DNA from: Todiramphus chloris collaris
Lineage: Eukaryota > Chordata > Aves > Coraciiformes > Alcedinidae
Assembly (NCBI GenBank): GCA_025345505.1
Contig: JANVCC010000270.1
Coordinates: 186,531 to 250,530 of the forward strand
Direction of reading: 5' to 3'
Length of the DNA stretch: 64,000 nucleotides
Shown here: piece by piece, positions 62,524-64,000 of the stretch
How positions within the stretch are numbered: the first letter of the stretch is position 1
How the letters are laid out: every line of letters starts with the position of its first letter
Notes under the pieces: generated by a model
Seen by the model: only the letters and a program-made list of their open reading frames with translations
What the model was told of the DNA's origin: nothing
Databases searched by the model: none
Program-made: the position numbers and the translations under genes

Positions 62524-63442
62524 AGAGGGGAACATACGAGCGGGGCCCATGAAGGCCCTGTCTGTGCTGTGGAATTGCTGACACCAGTCGCACACAGCTC
62601 GGCAGCAACACCTGGGAGATGGTTGGGCCTGTGCAAGAGCTACGTGAGGCTGAAAACACTTGAGATATCAGAATAGTAAAATGGTTTCTTTTTTTTGGGA
62701 CAGTTACCTTAAGCACTCCACTTCTCTTTCCTCATGAGCTTCTTGGTGCCTGATGGAGGTGAAGGTTTGGGGACAGCCTCTGTGACAGCCTGAATAAGCT
62801 GATCAATTCTTACTGATGACAGGAAGAATGAATCTTTGGGCCTTCTGAAGTTCTGCACCCTTCTGAATTTTTCCCAAAGAACGATTGCCTGGTTTTCCTG
62901 AAGGAAAGGCATTGCTCTTGGAAATCTGCTGACACTTTACTGTATTCTCTTACTGATGACAATTTGGAAAGCTGAAATAACTGCCTGTACTGTAGACTTC
63001 ACAAAAATTGAGTGTTTTATCTTGGAGATGATTAACTACTCACTCAATGAGAAGAAGCTCAAATGATGGATGTCTCCAGTTCAGCAGGAGCGAACATTTA
63101 ACAAGCCTATTTAACAGTTCTTTATGCTATGCATATTTTGTAGAGTTCTGCAGACTGACACTGTCCTAAATAGTCCAATTTAAGGTATTAACACTAAATA
63201 TCTCCATGCCTTAAGTAAATCTCATGTCTTTTGAAGTCTGCTTCCCACCATGGTTAAACAGAATGTAATGTTAGCACATTGTAATATATTATGCAACTTA
63301 TAAATTTCACTTGATCTTTGCTTGCAGTTTTTTGGAAATATTTGACTTCTGACATGACTTCAGTGGTATTTGCTGTGAATAGTTGCTGTTTGCTGTACAT
63401 TGCTCCTTAAAATACCGGATTGAGAGAGGGGTGAAAATGCAC

Positions 63443-63465
63443 AGATGCTCCTGTATGAGTTACTG
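63443..63465 (+). repeat. 23-bp exact direct repeat, copy 2
   Basis: Second identical copy, same orientation, 942 bp downstream of the first. No recognised repeat family. Confidence 0.9.
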
Positions 63466-64000
63466 TAAAATAAATGTTGTCTTGAAGAATACTGAAACCT
63501 GTGCTTCCGCCAGGGACAATGTAAGAACAGTGTTCCCCTGACTGGCATTCATGGCTCACAAGGTAAAATGAAGCAAAAGAAATCAAACAGGATCCTGTGC
63601 ATTGTGAGGGCCATCTTGTGAATATGAGAAGTAATTTGAGAAGACAATGTGCGTCATGATAAATATGTATACCAACATTTAAGGAAAGGGAGGAAGGAAA
63701 AAGAAAGTAGACCTTAAATGTTTTCCCCCACTTCTTACCTCATTTTCCTTTAACTGAAGAATGCAACCGTATGAATGGGGGGGAGGAGTAGGAGGAGGAA
63801 TTGGACTTGGAAGCTCAGGAAAGGCTGCTCCATGGAAACTGTTTGGAAACAATGGGTTTCCAGGCAGTGCTGGAGGAAGCAAAGCAGCAATAGTGGTGAA
63901 TGTGAGCAAACCCTAATTTTGTCTTTGCCCTGTGTGCTCTTCCCATGAGGAGCTGATTACACATTGCAAGGTGATCTTAATAGACAGTGAATCTTTTTAT

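Larger units (their letters stand above)
62204..64000 (+). other. GMDS: GMDS intron 3, 5' part (continues beyond the window)
   Basis: Starts with GTAAGA immediately after exon 3. No further GMDS exon is visible before 64000. It contains a CA/C-rich simple repeat near 62385-62406 and two identical 23-bp segments at 62501-62523 and 63443-63465. The rest is unremarkable unique sequence. Confidence 0.85.

Noticed and set aside
1..64000. CRISPR arrays, operons, tRNA or rRNA genes
   Set aside because: The window is vertebrate nuclear DNA; no repeat-spacer pattern, tRNA cloverleaf or rRNA sequence was recognised.

Overview
The window looks like part of a bird genome. The evidence is CR1 retrotransposon copies of the avian type, a solo LTR that opens like a common avian endogenous retrovirus LTR, two old MIR-like SINEs, a CpG-island promoter, long AT-rich introns and only three convincing coding exons. 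I cannot name the species. A bird is the best fit; another sauropsid is less likely but not excluded.

The only protein-coding gene I can support is the 5' part of GMDS (GDP-mannose 4,6-dehydratase) on the + strand. Exon 1 coding is at 21539-21649, exon 2 at 58135-58179 and exon 3 at 62116-62203. Together they give the first 81 residues plus one base of the next codon. They encode the N-terminal, NADP-binding part of the Rossmann fold. The catalytic residues lie in later exons beyond position 64000. Intron 1 is about 36.5 kb, intron 2 about 3.9 kb, and intron 3 runs off the window.

Layout. Positions 1-20270 are intergenic and hold an ancient CR1 fragment (about 340-935), a 26-bp perfect palindrome inside alternating purine-pyrimidine DNA (3794-3825), a 325-nt almost pure pyrimidine tract (4331-4655), MIR-like SINEs (about 6240-6410 and 10920-11105), a probable solo LTR (about 9577-10005) and an A-rich purine tract (12085-12267). 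Positions 20275-21930 are the GMDS CpG island, with a CTCF-like site, an E-box, two CCAAT boxes, GC boxes and two short upstream ORFs. Intron 1 holds two CR1 copies, a possible minus-strand retrocopy near 32.9-33.45 kb, and a second GC/CpG-rich island (about 36290-37330) built around a 17-bp, quadruplex-prone minisatellite that contains a 400-N assembly gap. Intron 2 holds a poly-C run and a CR1 fragment that has lost both ends. Intron 3 begins with two exact copies of a 23-bp segment 942 bp apart.

I did not find an undescribed biological system. The observations most worth checking are the intronic GC island with its minisatellite and gap (possible alternative promoter), the frame-preserving 45-nt exon 2 that carries part of the nucleotide-binding loop, the promoter architecture (CTCF, opposed CCAAT boxes, uORFs), and the candidate polyadenylated retrocopy, which would be uncommon in a bird.
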